Assembly: GCA_027946355.1 (NCBI GenBank)
Contig: JAPEUS010000013.1
Span: 558,001 to 622,000, forward strand
Length of the DNA stretch: 64,000 nucleotides
Reading direction: 5' to 3'
Source of the DNA: Collariella sp. IMI 366227
Taxonomy: Eukaryota; Ascomycota; Sordariomycetes; Sordariales; Chaetomiaceae
The notes under the pieces are model-generated. The model was not told the origin of the DNA. It saw only the letters and a program-made list of their open reading frames with translations, and did not search any database. This document shows, piece by piece, positions 10,257 through 21,651 of the stretch (positions are counted from its first letter, which is position 1; each line of letters begins with the position of its first letter). The translations under genes were made by a program, and so were the position numbers.

Positions 10257-11696
10257 TTGGAACTTATTGGGCAACCGACGACGACGACCGAGTGGAACCG
10301 AAGCAGAAACGCAAAAACGAAAATCGAAGACCGAGGAATTTAGAATCTTGTCCGAACTGATTTGGGGGTAGGATTGGAGTCGGATGGGTCCCTTCGCTTT
10401 GCGGATAGCCGGAATGGACGTTGGGGGGGGATGGTGGGTTGCGTTGGCCGGACAGCGCGGCCTAGGCACCTAGGCAAGAAAGAAAGGGGGGATGCATCAT
10501 CTTGACCTTGGTCTTGATCTTTCTTATCAGTCAGGACAAGTCAGGACAGTATCTGACTACAATAGCGCGGGATCAGGACAGGTGGGTAGGCAGGTGGACA
10601 GGCGGGCGGGCGGGCGGAATATGAATGCGATGATCTTCTCTTGCAGGCTAATGAACTTCCTACTACTCTTTTGTGTCGGTTGGTTGATGTGGGGGGGGTG
10701 AGCGGCAAGGGGTTTTGTTTATTTTGGAGTTGTTGAGTCGGTCAGCTCTGTTTGTGTTTTAGGACAATTAGCTTGAGGTTTCTGGTTGGTTTGGTCTTTG
10801 GGTAAGTTGGACGAAGGCAAGTCTAGCTGTTTCAAGGGTAGGGAAAAGAACTGCGTGTGTGGGAGAACGGTCTTTTGTTAGTGGATGCAAAACAAGCAAG
10901 GCGAGGGTGGATTCAGCAGGCGGACTTCTTTTCCAAGCGAAGGAAAATGGTATTGTCTCGTTTCATGTTCACTCTTTTGAGGAAAGGTATCAATTAGCTT
11001 TGTGTTGAGCCCCTTGATTGATGCTTTGTCTACTCTTTTCTGCCACAACCCGACGAGATACACACTGTCTTCCCTAGTACAAGAGAGTGGAACGGATGCG
11101 TCTCCTGCGCCTTGAAAAGTTAGCTTGATTGTGGGGTCGGGGTGAGATGGGCGGGTTTCTAATGCGGTTGGTTCCAAGTTGGTTCCAGGTTGGTTCCTAG
11201 TTGAAGTTGGATCGCTAACCAGAGGTTATGGCCCAAACAGCGAGTCGTTCGGCCGGGCGTCATTCGCCAGCCAATGCATCGCCCTGGCTCATGGGGTTCT
11301 GCTGGTCGTCAGTGAGTATGACCATGTCCTCGCGCTTGTACTGGAAGCTGGACACCAGGTACAGTACGCGCTCATCTTCCGCACGTCCGGGATACAACCA
11401 TGGGATCGAGAACACGACGGTAGGGTCAAGGCAGTGAGGATACCGTGGCGCCTGTTGAACCCAAATTTCGCCCGCTAGAGTGTAATGATGAATGATGTCC
11501 CTGTATGCTCACCGCCTGCTCCCCCTTCCCATTCCCATTCCGGATTCCCCGCCATCCGTCCGTCCCATCCCAAGCCAAGAAAAGTTGAAAATCAAGACTC
11601 GTTTCTATATCCCACAGCCGTTCCTCCCTTCCATCCTTCCTTCCTCCTTTCCCACATAACACCTTCTCCCCCTTCTTCACCCTATGCCACACCCCC
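10257..11696. other. Intergenic between metacaspase and CHO1
   Basis: Both flanking genes end here, so this is a convergent 3' region. The only structure seen is the inverted metacaspase fragment at 11236-11400. The rest shows no conserved open frame. Confidence 0.6.
11236..11400 (-). pseudogene. Inverted fragment of the metacaspase p20 region
   Basis: Read on the minus strand this segment matches exon 3 of the metacaspase (9121-9303) at about 94 percent over the aligned bases. I count about ten substitutions, a 23-bp deletion (after CATCGCCCT in this orientation) and a 5-bp insertion (CAGTA). Homology stops sharply at both ends. It cannot code: the deletion shifts the frame and there are no flanking exons. 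It is a relic of duplication or transfer, placed about 1 kb downstream of the gene in opposite orientation. Confidence 0.88.
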
Positions 11697-12646
11697 TTAC
11701 GGCTTCGGCACATGCAGCGTCCTGCTCGTCATCAAACACCCATGCACCAAAAACAGCCCCACCACGGGATGCACCTCGAAGATGCTCCCCGCGAACCACA
11801 CGCCACCGGGCAGCGCGTCGTGGATCCAGCCGTTGGACAGCCAGTAGGCCATCAGGGCGTCGAGCGCGAGCGTGGTCGGGATCGGGGTGCCCTCGAAGTA
11901 CTGGGCCTTGCCCGTCGCGTCCTTAGGGATGATGGCGGCGGTGACGTTGAAGCGGGCGAGGCGCGTCAGGCCGCAGAGTACAAAGAAGGCCAGGCAGATG
12001 TGGTCGAGGGGCGTGCGGATGCCGAGCGCGAAGGCGACGGCCGCGGGGGCGACGCCGAAGGAGATCTGTGCAGTGAAATTGGGTCAGTAAGGGACGGGAA
12101 GAAGAGGAGATTGGCGATTATGGGGATGGTAAGAGGCGACGTACGAGATCCGCGAGCGAATCCAGCTCCTGCCCCATCATGCTGCTCTTCTTGCGCCAGC
12201 GCGCGACCTTGCCGTCGAGGAAATCAAAGAAGAGGCCGAACGGCAGCAGGGAGAGCGCGGCCCACAGGTTGCCGTGCTGTGTCGGGTCGCCGAGGCAGTA
12301 GCGCATCGAGGAGAAGAGGGAGAGGATACCGCAGGCGCCTGAAAGGAGGGATATTTTGTCAGCATTAGGGTACTCTTCTTGTTTTTGGAGCGGGAGAACG
12401 AACCGTTCAACTCGGTAATCAGATCCGCCATATGCAGCGCGCGGATGAGCGAGAAGTGGCCCACGTCGGCCGAAAGCAGGAGCTTCTGCTTGTCTATTGC
12501 TGAGGCGGGTGTCAGTAATGGTCCCGCCTTTCGTAGCGGCAGCAGTGCCGTTGTGGGTGTGTGCGAGACATACAGGGCGGGTTGACCTGGCTGCCCTCCT
12601 TCGAGGCGGCGCCATTCGCGGCCGCGACGCTGTTTCTCTTGGACAT
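11697..12646 (-). CDS. CHO1: CDP-diacylglycerol--serine O-phosphatidyltransferase (phosphatidylserine synthase)
   Basis: The enzyme makes phosphatidylserine from CDP-diacylglycerol and serine in the ER membrane, the first step of the CDP-DAG route to PE and PC. Four exons on the minus strand: 12646-12574, 12499-12404, 12338-12145, 12065-11697; all joins keep frame, giving 243 aa. The CDP-alcohol phosphatidyltransferase signature DGx2ARx8Gx3Dx3D is complete, at D98, G99, A102, R103, G112, D116 and D120. Several hydrophobic segments flank it, as expected for a multi-pass enzyme. The second donor, GTTCGT, is unusual. The protein is slightly shorter than the yeast enzyme, mainly at the N-terminus. 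Confidence 0.95.
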
Positions 12647-13476
12647 GTCGCTGGTATTTCGCTGCGGGTGTCGCTGTGTAGGGATTGAGTATTCTGCGGT
12701 GGGTGATGTTCTTCGGGGTTTCGTGAAAGAAACTAAATTTAGGTCGAGATGATGGCGGATAGAGAGCGGGAAGGTAGGAATCGTAGGTCGAGGAATGTTG
12801 AGAAAAAAACTCCTTTGGCGGGCCTGTCGCGCTAGCAGACCGTTGACGTCGGAGGAGTCCCTTGTGTTCGTTGCCAGGGAGTTGTTGGCGTCGCACACAG
12901 TCAGCTCTGGACCGCCTCTGGTTGGTTTTGCGTCTTTCTTTGCCGGGGCGCAGAGCGGCTGGTGGAGTCCAGCAGCAGGGGTCTCGACATGCCGTCATTT
13001 TTCTGCCCCCGGCCAAGGGCCAGACCGCCTCCAAGTCGGGGTCTTGGTTTCTGTCACGTAATTACGTCATGGGTTACAGCATTGGGATGGAGGTGAGCAC
13101 TTCGATTTTTTGTGCTCGACTGCTTTGATGACCATTTGTCCTAATGATCTTGAGCTACATCTGCCCCTGAGACCCTTCTCATAGGCCCTGTTTTGTGACT
13201 GACTCTGTCGTGTATCTAGCTTCAGAGGGATGTCCTCGACTTCAGACTCCAGCTTCAGCTGCAAATTCAGGGTCTTGTTTCTTCTGCCACAGTTCCCGCA
13301 AGTTCTGCAAGAAGCTTATTCCGCATCTTTAGCAATGCCAAATGTGTCCTTAGACATCTAGCCTGTCCTGTGATCCATGCCTTACTCATTTGCGCGGGAA
13401 ACCGTTCCTTCCAACAATCCCTCAGCCCCATCTCCTTCCACGCTACCCCGCCCGTTCAACCCCATCAAAGACACTC
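12647..13476. other. Intergenic, promoter of CHO1
   Basis: This lies between the start of CHO1 and the stop of the deubiquitinase, both on the minus strand. It should hold the CHO1 promoter and the 3' UTR of the upstream gene. No gene or named site was recognised. Confidence 0.55.
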
Positions 13477-15193
13477 TCACGCCCCCGTAAAAAGCCTTGC
13501 CTCCTCCCCCAACTCCCTCAACACCCCATGCTCCGCGAGCCTCTTCACCCACTCATGGATTGCCGCCGAGTAGTCCTTGGTGCGCCCCACAAGCTTGAGC
13601 GGCTCCTGGCTGCCGCCGCCGTAGCCCATCCTCTGCTCGCTCGCGTACTCTGTGCGCAGCCGGCTCTGCTCGGCGGCAAGGTTCTCCCAGACGCGGGTCG
13701 TGTGCGCGGCCGTCTCATGGGGTCCCTCGGTGGGGGGCCGAGATGGTGAGGGGTGAGGTGAGGGGTACAGAGACGGCGCGTAGGCTTTGAGGTCATCCGG
13801 GGAGATGGATTGGATGTCTGAGGTGGTGAGGTGGTAGGTGAAGAGGCGGGGGTCGGTGGAGGCGTGGATGGGATCTTGGGCGGTGTAGTGGTGCTTTGTT
13901 GCGAAGTCCGACAGGATTTGGATGTTGGTGGCTAGTTGCTGGCGGATTTCGGCGAGCCGGTCATTGCACAGCGCGAGCAGGCTGAAGGAGAGCTGGTCGG
14001 TCTCGTAGCGCATCATGCGCTCCTGGAGGACGGGGCGCATGACGGACGTCCAGTGGTCGTGGGGTTGGTACTCGCCGATGCAAGCGGGCACTCCCTGCAG
14101 GCCGTCGAGCTGCCATACCTTGTTTCCGACCGGGACGAAGGCGATGAAGTGGTAGGCGGGCTCTTCGTCGGACTGGCCGCCTGAAGACCTGGACTTGCGC
14201 TTTGTCGTTTTCTTCGCCTTGGAATTTGAGGACTTTGCCCGCTTCCTCCGCTTGTCTACTTGGTTTTGCAGGGCGAGAGCCGAGTTAAGGAGATCCAAAC
14301 GCCTGCAAAAATGTTGGTGTCAGAGACAAGAGTGGAATCGTTGATGAAAGCTTACCGAGCAAACGAGTTGTGTGCAGTCCGTATCCATTCGCTGTTGCTG
14401 ATCATGTTGCCTCGCAACGGGGGCGACAAGTCCATCGAGTCTTGCTTGAACTTGCGAAGCTTCTCGCCAAGCGCGAGGTTCTCAGCGTTCATGACGATAT
14501 TCAGCAAGGCGATGGTGGCACATGCGTTGTGCGTGGTCTGTGGCCGTGGTGAGTTTTCATCCGCCATCAAAACTGAGGCTGGCTCACCTGGTTTGCAAAC
14601 CACACATCATGCTCTGTCTTTTCAGGCTCGGCATACTCTTCCTCAACATAGGAATATAGAAACACCAAGCCGTAGACGGGGTGTCTGTCTTGGAGTCAGA
14701 GGCATGCACTCAAGACGAGTTCGACGGAACTTACGGCAGCATGGCCAGCGAGTCTTCGTCAACCGAGAGGACCTCTTCTATCCTGGCCCCCTTCACGCCA
14801 AGTTGACCCAGAATGGCCGTGAAAAAAGCCTACTAAATGTCAGTATGCGTCGTCAAAGATGAAACGAGCGCAAAAACTTACGGGATCGGATTCCAGCTCG
14901 ACCCAGCTGGGCCATTCGGATTGCTCATGTTCCTTCCACGGCCCGAGCGATGCTTCCAGCAGGTTGTCGGGCACGTCGAAGCTTTCAGGGGCTGCTTTCC
15001 GCTTCGGATTCCGACGAGTCTCGGGCGCCGGCTGTGGCGCGGCCGAGGGGTTCTTTTGAGGGGAGTTGGTATCGTAACTGTGGGGCCTCTTGCATACACG
15101 GCCGGAACGGCGTACAGGAAGACCGAGGCCCTCGACGGTGTTTCCGGGACTGACTTCCTCGTTGGGGACAGTTGGCGCCTGGTCTTGAGCCAT
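13477..15193 (-). CDS. Ubiquitin C-terminal hydrolase, UCH37/BAP1-like
   Basis: UCH-family (C12) cysteine proteases remove ubiquitin from substrates; the long-tailed UCH37/BAP1 type acts at proteasomes or chromatin. Five exons: 15193-14882, 14829-14735, 14684-14588, 14537-14356, 14302-13477; the spliced protein has 503 aa. The catalytic set is visible: oxyanion Gln in WFANQ (Q168), Cys in THNACATIALLN (C174), His in YHFIAF (H280) and Asp in LDGLQG (D295). The crossover loop between Cys and His contains a long basic stretch (KRRKRAK, KKTTKRKSR) that may be a nuclear localisation signal. About 70 residues precede the UCH fold (VPDNLL and SLGPWKEHEQSEWP region) and about 200 helical residues follow it. 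Whether it is the UCH37 or the BAP1 orthologue is not settled. Confidence 0.92.
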
Positions 15194-16411
15194 GCTGTCC
15201 GTAATGAAGGGCGGCTCAAAAAATTTCCTTCAAAATTTTTGAAGAACGCAAACCGGGTCATGGAGATGTGAGATAAAAAGGAGGGATGGGCCGAGGTAGA
15301 GAAGAGTGTTCTAGCGCAAAGTTGGTGGGGGAAATGTTGGTTGGTTTAGAACCGAGAGTGGTGCTTTCTGTTTCTGGCTCTTTGATGAAAGTTAGTCTAT
15401 AAATGTACGAAATAAATGGAGGGAGAATTCTCACCACTCTGGACCAGCAGAGACGGGAAAAATCGCCAAGTTGGTTGAACAGCGTCAACTCGTCCATCCG
15501 GGAGCCGGCTGAAGGGTAAAAAGGGGGAACGCTGTCGACACTGCCAACAAAAAAAAAATTAAAAAAAATCAATTGACGCAAGAAAGGAAGGGGCCGAGTC
15601 CTTTTAGTTTCCGTGTTGAACGCTGAGAGGTATCGTTTGTAGTTGATCGGCTGGTAACCGGTATGAAGAGAACCTGTTTCAAACTTGTGCTTCACTGAAA
15701 GAATGCGGAGAGTGAACAGAGTGATTATGTGAAAACCCTGCCAGAAGTGGAAAATAGGTGTAAGGTAGATAAATTGTGTGGAATTCTGCAAGTTCTCACA
15801 ACTGTAAGTGGCTGCCTGACGGGATGAGTCGATCCGCGGCTTAACCTACACATGAATGGGGGAGAGAGAGAGAGAGAGAGAGAGACGACTTACAGAGTTC
15901 AGAGAACCGTCCAATGAATGCTCTTGTGGAGCTGAGCTTCTTCTTTGCCAAGGCTGAAGCTTTCCAACAGCTCTTGGCTCGGAAAAGTGGAGAGGCAGTG
16001 GGTCCTCCCATCTGCCAAGCATGCGACCCTGTTGACTGCAACAAACCACAGCGCGGAAACAGAAACTGGGACCGCGTCTTGACGTGCAGTAAAGCAGCAA
16101 CAGACGACGTTGATTTTTTGGGGCCAGCTCAGAAGAATGCGACAGGCAGACGCCGCACCCCAACAACCAGAACTACCATCGACACCACAATAAGCTGCTG
16201 GGCAGTACTGTGCTCTGCTAGCTTCTTTCACCCTTTGCCAGTGCTGGCCTCGAGCTACTTTTACCCTGATCTCCCGACATCAAGAGACACTCATTACGAC
16301 CCTTGGACGAATTGGACGAACAACAAAAGAGCCTCCCACTCCCCGACCGCGTGTCGCCCGACGACCTCCCTCGATCACATCACTCATTGACACCCCCCGA
16401 ATCGGCATGCC
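15194..16411. other. Divergent promoter between UCH gene and POM152
   Basis: Both neighbours are transcribed outward from this 1.2-kb stretch. It contains a (GA)12 run at 15862-15885. Open frames here are short and unconvincing. Confidence 0.55.
15862..15885. repeat. (GA)12 microsatellite
   Basis: Twelve GA units in tandem, in the shared promoter region of two divergent genes. Likely length-variable. Confidence 0.9.
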
Positions 16412-19400
16412 ATGAGTGGCGCACCTCCTATCGGCGCCTTCCCACAGACGCCTGTGCCGCGACGAGGAGCACCTCCGCCCAGGGGACCCTCGAACTCGAA
16501 CGGCTCAGCGAAAAAGAACACCAGCACTCTCCCCGTTGCGCCACAACAAGGCGCGTCGTCAGCAGCCAGATCGGCCCCCGTCATCCCACTACACATCCTC
16601 GACGCCCCGACGCAGCGTCTCTACGCCTTCGGTTTCTATGTCGCCCTCTTAGCCTGGAAATTCTACGACTGGGGGCAGTTGGTTGAGGAGAACACAGAGT
16701 CCTTCTGGCTGTTTTTGAAATGGATTGCCATTGATCTCGCGTTCCTGTTTGGGCTGCCAGAGCTGAGAATACCATGGCTGGAGCTGTCGCAGCCGTTTGT
16801 GATCGTGGCCTTCTTCTTCCACGCCCTCTTTGACTGGGCGCTCATGTTCAACATTGGGGTAGGATCTAACACTATCTGGTCAAGCTGTGGCGTTGGTTGC
16901 TAACCTCTGGAACAGTTCCCCTGGCAGACATGGATCCTCGGCTTCATCAAGGTCTTCTACGACCGCGAGCTCGCCATCTCGGAGCAGCACGTCAAGATGT
17001 CCAGTATCCTGCACAATTCTTCCCTGATCATGGGTCGGCAGATCATCAACATTCTTCCCGAAGGGTAAGCAGTGGAAATTTTCGTTTTCTGAACTACAAC
17101 TAACTGTCCTAGGTCTGCCGTGCTCAACCCCGAGCTTCACCCCTTTTGCTTGGGTAGCGATCGCAGGACCGCCCCAATCCCCATCTTTTTCAACGCCACT
17201 ATCCCCGTCGAGGTCGAGCTCATCCGCACTGATCTCGAGACGAACGTACAGGAGTCGATCAAGCTCACAAGGGTTCAAATCCGGGACATTGAGCGCAAGG
17301 CGAAGCGGGAAACCCCCGACGGAGTCCAGACCGTGGTGCAATTCGACTACCCGGCCAAGAAGCCCGGCGCCTACCAGCTTGGCCGTGTCCTCGACGAGTA
17401 CAAGCTGGAGGTGCAGCGAAAAAACCCCCAGACCTTTGTGGTGCCCTGCCCCAAGGCCTGGGTTGGTCCCGCCTCCTCTCCCGGCCGCTGCGTGGGCGAT
17501 CTCTCGGATCTGTCCCTCCAGGTTGAAGGAACGCCCCCGCTGAAGATCAAGTACAGCCGCATGATCAACGGCAAGGACCACAGTTTTCACTTCCAGAGCC
17601 TGCAGCCCGATGGGTTCTCGTCCCCTCTCAGCACCGTGCGCTCAACCAGCCTCATGGGACTGGATGACGAGGACATCTGGTGGGCGCGCTCCCACCGCGT
17701 CCCTGTCGGTCTCAATGAGTCCATGCACGCCAGCGGCGAGTGGCAGTACTCGGTCGATGAGGTTGTGGATGGTTTTGGCAACACGGTCAAGTATGAGTCG
17801 CCCATTGAGGACCCTGAAGCGAAGCCCAAGGCCAAGCATCTAGTGCAGAACTTCGTCGTCAAGGAGCGCCCGCGGGTTCGGCTGGAAGGCTGCGACCTTA
17901 GGAATCCCCTCAAGGTGGCCAAGGGCGACACCAAGGAGCTGCCAGTACGATACAAGATTGCCGGTCAGACTCCTGATGTCACCGCCCATACCTTGAACTG
18001 GCACTTCTCGCCCATCGACACCCTGACCGAAAGCGGTGATCACGGCGATGTCGTCTCCACCGGATCCTACAACGCGAAGAACGCCAAAGACAGACCTAAG
18101 ATCTCTGCTCCTGGTCTGTACACGCTCAAGTCGGTGTCTGCCAGCGGCTGCGAGGGCGAGATTCAGGAGCCGTCTTCCTGCCTGCTGCTGAACCCGCTCG
18201 AGCCGAGAGTCACTCTGCGCTCCGAGGAGATTCCCGACACCTGCGCCGGAAACTCCATCGGCTTACGGGTGGACATGGACCTCATCGGAACGCCGCCATT
18301 CCTCGTCAGATACGACGTCATTTCTAACGGTCAACGCCGCTCTGAGAGGGTCAACATCCCCGGCCTCCGGTACCAGATGGACCTGATCCCCCGCATTGCC
18401 GGCCATCACAAGTACATCTTCACCCACATCGGCGATGATATCTACCGGGGCCAGAAGCTCACTGGCAACGAGTATGTCCTGGAGCAGGACGTCAAGCCCG
18501 CTGCCGCCGCCTTCATCCAGCACAGCACCGGCAAGATGAGCTCGTGCCTTGCCGATGAGGTGACGGCCGACATCCTGCTGCTCGGCGACGCCCCTTTCAC
18601 TCTCGAGTGGGAGATCATCCACGACGGCAAGCGGAGACAGCACAAGGTTACGGATATCGAGGAGAACTCGTACCAGATCAAGACAGCACCTCTCACTCAA
18701 GGCGGCGAGTACACGCTGGGCCTGACGAGCGTCCAGGACAAGCGCGGCTGCCGGAACTTTTTGCAGGACGAGCTCAAGATCTCGGTCAGACGCCAGAGCC
18801 CGCGCGCTGCCTTTGGGCAGGTTGAGGGCAAGCGCAAGATGCTCGCTGTCGAGGGCTCGACGGTGAAACTCCCGCTTCGGTTGACTGGTGAGGGCCCCTG
18901 GAAGATCTTTTACACCAATGTTGAGGAGGGCCCTGCGGAGAATCTGAGGGTTTTGGAGAGGACGGTCCGGAACGACAATGGCTTCCTCGATATTAAGGGT
19001 CGCGGTACCTACCAGATTACGGATGTCTGGGATAAGCAGTGCCATGGTGTTGTTGACCAGAAGGCGTCCAAGTTTGAGGTTGACTGGTTCCCGCGGCCGG
19101 AGATGTCGGTGTCTCTTACCCATGGTGTTAGCCAGGTGGATAGCGGGTTCGTCGTGGAGGACGTCTGCGAGGGTGATGTTTCTGGGTTTGAAGTCGCGTT
19201 GAAGGGTAAGTCCAACTACAACATGAAGACTGGACAGCTACTAAAATGTCTAGGTACGCCCCCGTACACGGTGGAGTACGAAATCCGTCACCACCCGCTC
19301 CAGGGTTCCGGCTCGCTGTCCAAGAGAAAGTTCGATGCCTCGCTCGGCAAGGAGTCGATCCAGGCAGATACCTCCAAGGCCGGCCTGTACACGTACAAGT

Positions 19401-20383
19401 TCACCGCGCTCGAGGACAATCTCTACAGCAGCGACCGGCACTTCAAGCCGCTGGTGGTCAAGCAAAAGGTCAACCGCAAGCCCTCAGCCTGCTTCGCCAA
19501 GCCCGGCCAGACCTTCAAGTACTGCAAATCCGAGCAGGAGAATGAAGACGGCATCCCGGTAACCCTCACCGGCGTCCCGCCCTTTTCGCTCGAAGTCGAA
19601 ATTAAGCACCAAAGCGCCGCCGTCCCCGAAATCTACCGCACTCCTCCCATCAACACGCACACCTACGAGATCCGCATCCCGCGCCACCAGCTCCGCCTCG
19701 GGACGCAACAAATCCGCATCCGCGACGTCAAAGACGGCAGCGGCTGCCACTCCCTCCCCATCTCCTCCTCCCTCTCCTCCTCCACTACCCCCTCCACCTC
19801 CACCGTCCAAGTCCAGCTCTTCGAAGCACCCACCATCTACCCCCTCGAAACCCGCACCGACTACTGCGTCGGCGAGCGCATCTCTTACACCCTCTCCGGA
19901 ACCCCCCCCTTCGAGGTCTGGTATACCTTCGACGGCGCTTCCCGCCGTGCCAAGTCCCCGACCACCTCCTTCCGCCGCGTCGCCGAAGCGCCCGGTGAAT
20001 TCACAATCACCTCCGTCTCGGACAAAGCCAGCGAATGCCGTGCGCCTGTCCACAACACAAAGACCATTCACCCCATGCCTGCGGTGCGCATTTCCAAGGG
20101 AAAGGTCGTGCGCGTGGATATCCATGAGGGTGGCGAGGTGGAGATCTTGTTTGAGTTCTGGGGTACGCCGCCGTTTGAGTTTACGTATACGCGGAGTACG
20201 AACGCGAGGAAGGGGCAGAGGAGTGTCGTGCTCGAGACGAGGCATGAGGTTAGTCATGAGCATAGTAAGGTGGTGAGGGCCGGGTTGGAGGGTACGTATG
20301 AGGTGGTGGCGATCAAGGATAAATACTGTGCGTTTTCGACGTTGGGGAGTCAGGAGGGGGGAGTGGAGGAGTGGGGAAGGTGA
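16412..20383 (+). CDS. POM152: Nuclear pore membrane protein Pom152
   Basis: Pom152 anchors the nuclear pore complex in the pore membrane and forms the lumenal ring. Four exons: 16412-16858, 16916-17064, 17113-19205, 19254-20383, giving 1272 aa, the usual size. The Pro-rich cytoplasmic N-terminus is followed by hydrophobic segments at about residues 68-86, 98-114 and 126-147. The long lumenal part is built of Ig-like repeats, each marked by a GTPPF-type turn: VEGTPPLKIKY, LIGTPPFLVRY, LKGTPPYTVEY, LTGVPPFSLEV, LSGTPPFEVWY and FWGTPPFEFTY. The third intron (48 nt, 19206-19253) is a multiple of three without a stop. Removing it restores the GTPPY motif, which is why I splice it. Start at 16412 is the first Met of the frame after the leader. 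Confidence 0.95.
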
Positions 20384-21651
20384 AGGTGCTTGAGGGGAAG
20401 GGGGAGGATTCAGTATTGATTGGGGTGAGGTCGGGAGTGTTTTGGGTGATAGGTGATGGGTGATGAGTGATGGGGAAAAGAGAGAAGGAGGTTTGAGGGA
20501 GGAGTGAGATAGGAAGAGATGGAGGGGAGGGTGGAAGAGAGCATGAAAACTAGCAAAATGTGTTTTTCCTTTTTCAGTGATAATGTTTCTGGTTGTTTTG
20601 GCTCGGCTGTTGCAGCTTTTGTATTGTAGTATGGTACATACAGGGATGGGGAAGGAGGAGGAGCATCTACCATAGCACGGCGTTTGGGCAATCAGAATTC
20701 CGTTTAAATCATGTGTCCTACGATATGTTTATATGTGGGGTACTTGAAGCTGTTGACGAAAGGGAGATCAGGAGGGTTGGAAGTCAGGACTCAGGGGAGG
20801 GGGGTCCTTGGATTTAAAGAAGTTGCGACTAAAGTCAAGGTATGAAGCTGTTGACATTCCGTCTTCCCAAACCTTGATATACCAGAGAGCAGAGGATGTT
20901 TGAGTGCTTCTGATTTGACATGAGACTTTGGGTTTCTCTTCTTGAGGGGGGTCAATGCCCAGTACTGGCTGTTGTTTGGGGTTCCCAAGGTGTCACGGGA
21001 GTGGGTGCGATTCTATCTGCTTAACAACCAAAAGAGAGCATCGTTGTTCCGGTTGAGGGTCCGGAGCGACACCGCACATTGAGTAGCTTGCCATGGCAAC
21101 CCTTGACACAGGGTGAGACTAACATACAGGAGATTGACCAATTGAAACATACTGAACTGGTCAAGATCCCGATTAGGAGGTTTTCGATATACCTCGACAA
21201 TAACAACTACAGTGGCAGAGGCTGGGATAAAAATTCAATTATACACACGACATTGCAGATTTCCTCATCGCCCAGAGAAGGAGCCTGAGAAACGGCTACT
21301 ACATCCAAGGAAGGCAGCAGGCGCGCAAATTTCCCAATCCCGACACGGAGAGGTAGTGACAATAAATACTGATACAGGGCTCTTTCGGGTCTTGTAATTG
21401 GAATGAGTACAATTTAAATCCCTTAACGAGGAACAATTGGAGGACAGTCCGAACAGGAAATATAGGCGAACACAAATCACATCAATGGCACCGTACCTGA
21501 CGCCCTCCCTTCTGGTAGAGTTATTCTCGCTTCATTGGTGTCCCGACAACTCTCACTCAACCAACAACTTTAAACCCACCGGTCCATTGGCTTGTCAAAC
21601 CGACACGCTAAATCCTAAACAAAATCCCGCAACATTACCATCGAGATCGCG
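20384..21651. other. Intergenic
   Basis: Downstream of POM152 and upstream of the broken gene. No conserved frame, RNA gene or repeat was recognised. Confidence 0.5.

Noticed and set aside
11236..11400. Repeat-induced point mutation (RIP) as the cause of divergence of the metacaspase copy
   Set aside because: The segment is much shorter than the usual RIP threshold and the changes go in several directions, not only C to T and G to A.
17271..17282. GGTTCAAATCC, a T-loop-like motif suggesting a tRNA
   Set aside because: It lies inside the POM152 coding exon and no acceptor or anticodon arms can be formed around it.
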